The notes under the pieces are model-generated. The model was given only the letters and a program-made list of their open reading frames with translations. It was not told the DNA's origin and did no database searches. Below, in pieces: positions 62,412-64,000 of a DNA stretch of 64,000 bases (positions are counted from its first letter, which is position 1; every line of letters starts with the position of its first letter). The DNA is from Kumtagia sp044326205 (GTDB lineage Bacteria > Pseudomonadota > Alphaproteobacteria > Rhizobiales > Rhizobiaceae). Location: NCBI RefSeq assembly GCF_044326205.1, contig NZ_JBIRCY010000003.1, forward strand, positions 62,001 to 126,000. The letters run 5' to 3'. The translations under genes were made by a program, and so were the position numbers.

Positions 62412-64000
62412 TCAGCCCGCCACGAGTTCGATGTGGCGGCGAGCCTGACGCAGCGCGGCTATCAGCCGGTTCTGGCCGCGCACAAGCTGTGTCTTGGCAA
62501 AGCCGATCGTGTTCTCGTCGAACTTGTCGAGTTCCGTTGCCGCGGCGATCGAAGGCAGCGGCGGGATCGTCAGCGCCGGGTCGTGCCGGAACCGGTTCAC
62601 GCGGGTAAAATTGATCGGCACCAGGATGCGCGCCAGATCCTGGATCACGGTGTTGGCAGCCGCCGGCTTCACCTTGCCTGCCTTCACGCGGGCGTAGAAA
62701 TCGTCAAGCGCGGCAGCCAGCTCGGCCACGGCTTCCTTCGATTTGGTCAGGTCGAAACGGCTGCCCGCCTTGCCCTGATACTCTGCAACTGTCGCGGCAA
62801 ATTCCTTTGCTGTCGCCCGCCAGTCGAAGGGGAGAATTTCGACATTGGCATTGCGGATCACGGCAAGCAGGTAAACCTTGATGTCGCGCAGCAGGATGTC
62901 GCGGTCGGCAATCTCCAGCGTATCGTTCTCGGTGTGCCAGGCGATGTTGGCGCCGCATCCACCCACCGTATAGTAGCCCTTCTCCTCGCGCAGCACGTCC
63001 GGCATGGTCGAGGAGAGCATCAGGTAGGACGAAATGCCGATGTTGTTGAAGGAGTAGTCGCCGGCGCGGTGCGGGCGCTCGCCCTCGGCCGCCTTGCCCG
63101 CGACTTCCCTGATCACCTCGGCGAGAAAGTCCTCGGTCTCGCTCATGCGCGACAGGTTGATGAACTCGGTCGCCCAGCGGCAGCCGGGGCTGTCGCAATT
63201 GACCTGCACCACCGCGTTCTGCTCCAGGTCGAGCGCGAAAGCGTCCGAGAACCAGGTCGACCCGGCATAGCGGCCGGTCGAATGGCCCGGCCACCAGCAG
63301 ATACGCACCGAGCGCTTCAGCTTGTCGCGATTTGCCCACAGCACGCGTGCGATCTCCAGCATGGTCGCGTCGCCGGTGGCATTGTCGCCAACGCCGACGT
63401 CCCAGCTATCGAGATGGCCGTGCAGGAAGACGTATTTTTCCGGCTCCTCGGTACCGCGAATGAAGACTTCCGGCAGTTTCGAGCTGAACCAGCCCTCTTC
63501 CATCGACGTGAAGATCGTTACCTCGCCGCCCTTGTCGGCAATCTCGATCAGCGCGTCGCCGTCCGGCTTGTTGACCGCCACGGCGGGAATCTTCGGCTTG
63601 CGCGGCAGGTCGTCGAGGTCGGGAGTTCCCCAGACGGTCGTGCAGATTCCCCAGTGGATGTCGACGCCCGGATTGATGCCGATGACGCCGATGGCGCCGA
63701 GTTCCTCGAACTGCGAGACGAGGCCGGGGCTGGCAAAACCCTCCGACATCACGATGTTGCCGCGGACTTTTGCCGCGACCTCGGCCGTGCTCTCGACCTT
63801 CTGCTCGAACATATCCTCGATCATCGCATTGTGGCGCGCGCCGACATAAACGAGCTTGCCTTTCATGCCAGTGCGGGCGTTGCGGCTGTATGCCGGCGGT
63901 TTGGCGCGGAAGGTTTTGCCACCCGCCTCCACCCGGGCGAGGCCGGGAAGGCTGAGATAGAGGCTCGGCTCATGGACCGTCACCTCCACGCCATGCTTCC
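62412..64000 (-). CDS. M28-family peptidase with PA domain (partial, N-terminus probably off right edge)
   Basis: At least 525 residues of an M28-type metallopeptidase or PA-domain relative. The PA-like insert covers about residues 45-175 (KGKLVYVGARHNAMIEDM). Metal-ligand segments are VFLHGHLDSWDVGVGDNATG near residue 195 and WHTENDTLE near residue 355. At the usual catalytic double-glutamate position the protein reads WWPGHSTGRYAGSTW, so the general-base glutamate appears replaced. An in-frame ATG occurs at 63989, but the frame is open to the edge and such proteins normally have more sequence before the PA domain, so I treat it as cut. Confidence 0.83.
   Translation of the reverse strand, partial: KHGVEVTVHEPSLYLSLPGLARVEAGGKTFRAKPPAYSRNARTGMKGKLVYVGARHNAMIEDMFEQKVESTAEVAAKVRGNIVMSEGFASPGLVSQFEELGAIGVIGINPGVDIHWGICTTVWGTPDLDDLPRKPKIPAVAVNKPDGDALIEIADKGGEVTIFTSMEEGWFSSKLPEVFIRGTEEPEKYVFLHGHLDSWDVGVGDNATGDATMLEIARVLWANRDKLKRSVRICWWPGHSTGRYAGSTWFSDAFALDLEQNAVVQVNCDSPGCRWATEFINLSRMSETEDFLAEVIREVAGKAAEGERPHRAGDYSFNNIGISSYLMLSSTMPDVLREEKGYYTVGGCGANIAWHTENDTLEIADRDILLRDIKVYLLAVIRNANVEILPFDWRATAKEFAATVAEYQGKAGSRFDLTKSKEAVAELAAALDDFYARVKAGKVKPAAANTVIQDLARILVPINFTRVNRFRHDPALTIPPLPSIAAATELDKFDENTIGFAKTQLVRGQNRLIAALRQARRHIELVAG

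Overview
The window is high-GC, densely packed bacterial DNA from an alphaproteobacterium of the Hyphomicrobiales (Rhizobiales), most like Mesorhizobium or a close relative. The grounds are many solute-binding-protein ABC operons for sugars and polyols, a locus that looks gene-for-gene like the rhizobial alpha-galactoside (agp) locus, a ROSE-type RNA thermometer before an Hsp20 gene, a DUF982 protein, and frequent ATGA/GTGA start-stop overlaps. I saw no tRNA, rRNA, CRISPR array, insertion sequence or integrase. The genus is inference.

Layout, left to right. (1) 1-9.1 kb: a polyol locus with an ABC importer (binding protein cut by the left edge, two permeases), a GlpD-type FAD dehydrogenase, a HAD phosphatase and an sn-glycerol-1-phosphate-dehydrogenase-like protein, divergent from a SorC-type regulator and an FGGY kinase. 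(2) 9.1-19.1 kb: a xylitol/sorbitol-type dehydrogenase, Gfo/Idh/MocA oxidoreductase, TIM-barrel isomerase/epimerase, ThuA-like protein, LacI regulator and VOC protein, divergent from a complete sugar ABC importer. The make-up resembles 3-keto-sugar (ThuA/ThuB-like) catabolism. (3) 19.2-30.4 kb: a catabolic operon with a two-component flavin monooxygenase, alpha/beta hydrolase, two dehydrogenases and a five-gene Liv-type importer. It is divergent from an XylR/DmpR-like regulator whose AAA+ core has lost its sigma-54 contact loop and key ATPase residues. (4) 30.8-32.3 kb: a small stress cluster (DUF982, a small hypothetical, Hsp20 under a ROSE thermometer).

(5) 32.7-46.1 kb: the unusual part. 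An accessory island holds a hypothetical protein, a peptidoglycan-amidase-like protein, a 932-residue fusion of a subtilisin-like and a trypsin-like protease (both triads visible), an animal-type heme peroxidase, a small unknown protein, a BTAD/SARP-type regulator with a TolB-like region and TPRs, an orphan YcaO protein and a ComEC-like metallo-beta-lactamase-fold protein. Three of its promoter regions carry the direct repeat TTCACG-N5-TTCACG (11-bp period), the arrangement expected for a SARP-type activator. A second promoter module is shared between the protease and MBL genes. I propose that these scattered genes form one regulon controlled by the BTAD protein.

(6) 46.2-56.2 kb: an agp-like alpha-galactoside locus with two GH4 enzymes flanking a peptide-type ABC importer with a fused double ATPase, plus a divergent AraC regulator. 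(7) 56.3-62.3 kb: a second sugar importer (no ATPase of its own) divergent from a ROK kinase, a GntR/UTRA regulator and a SIS-domain protein, probably an amino-sugar or related pathway. (8) 62.4 kb to the right edge: an M28-type peptidase cut by the edge.
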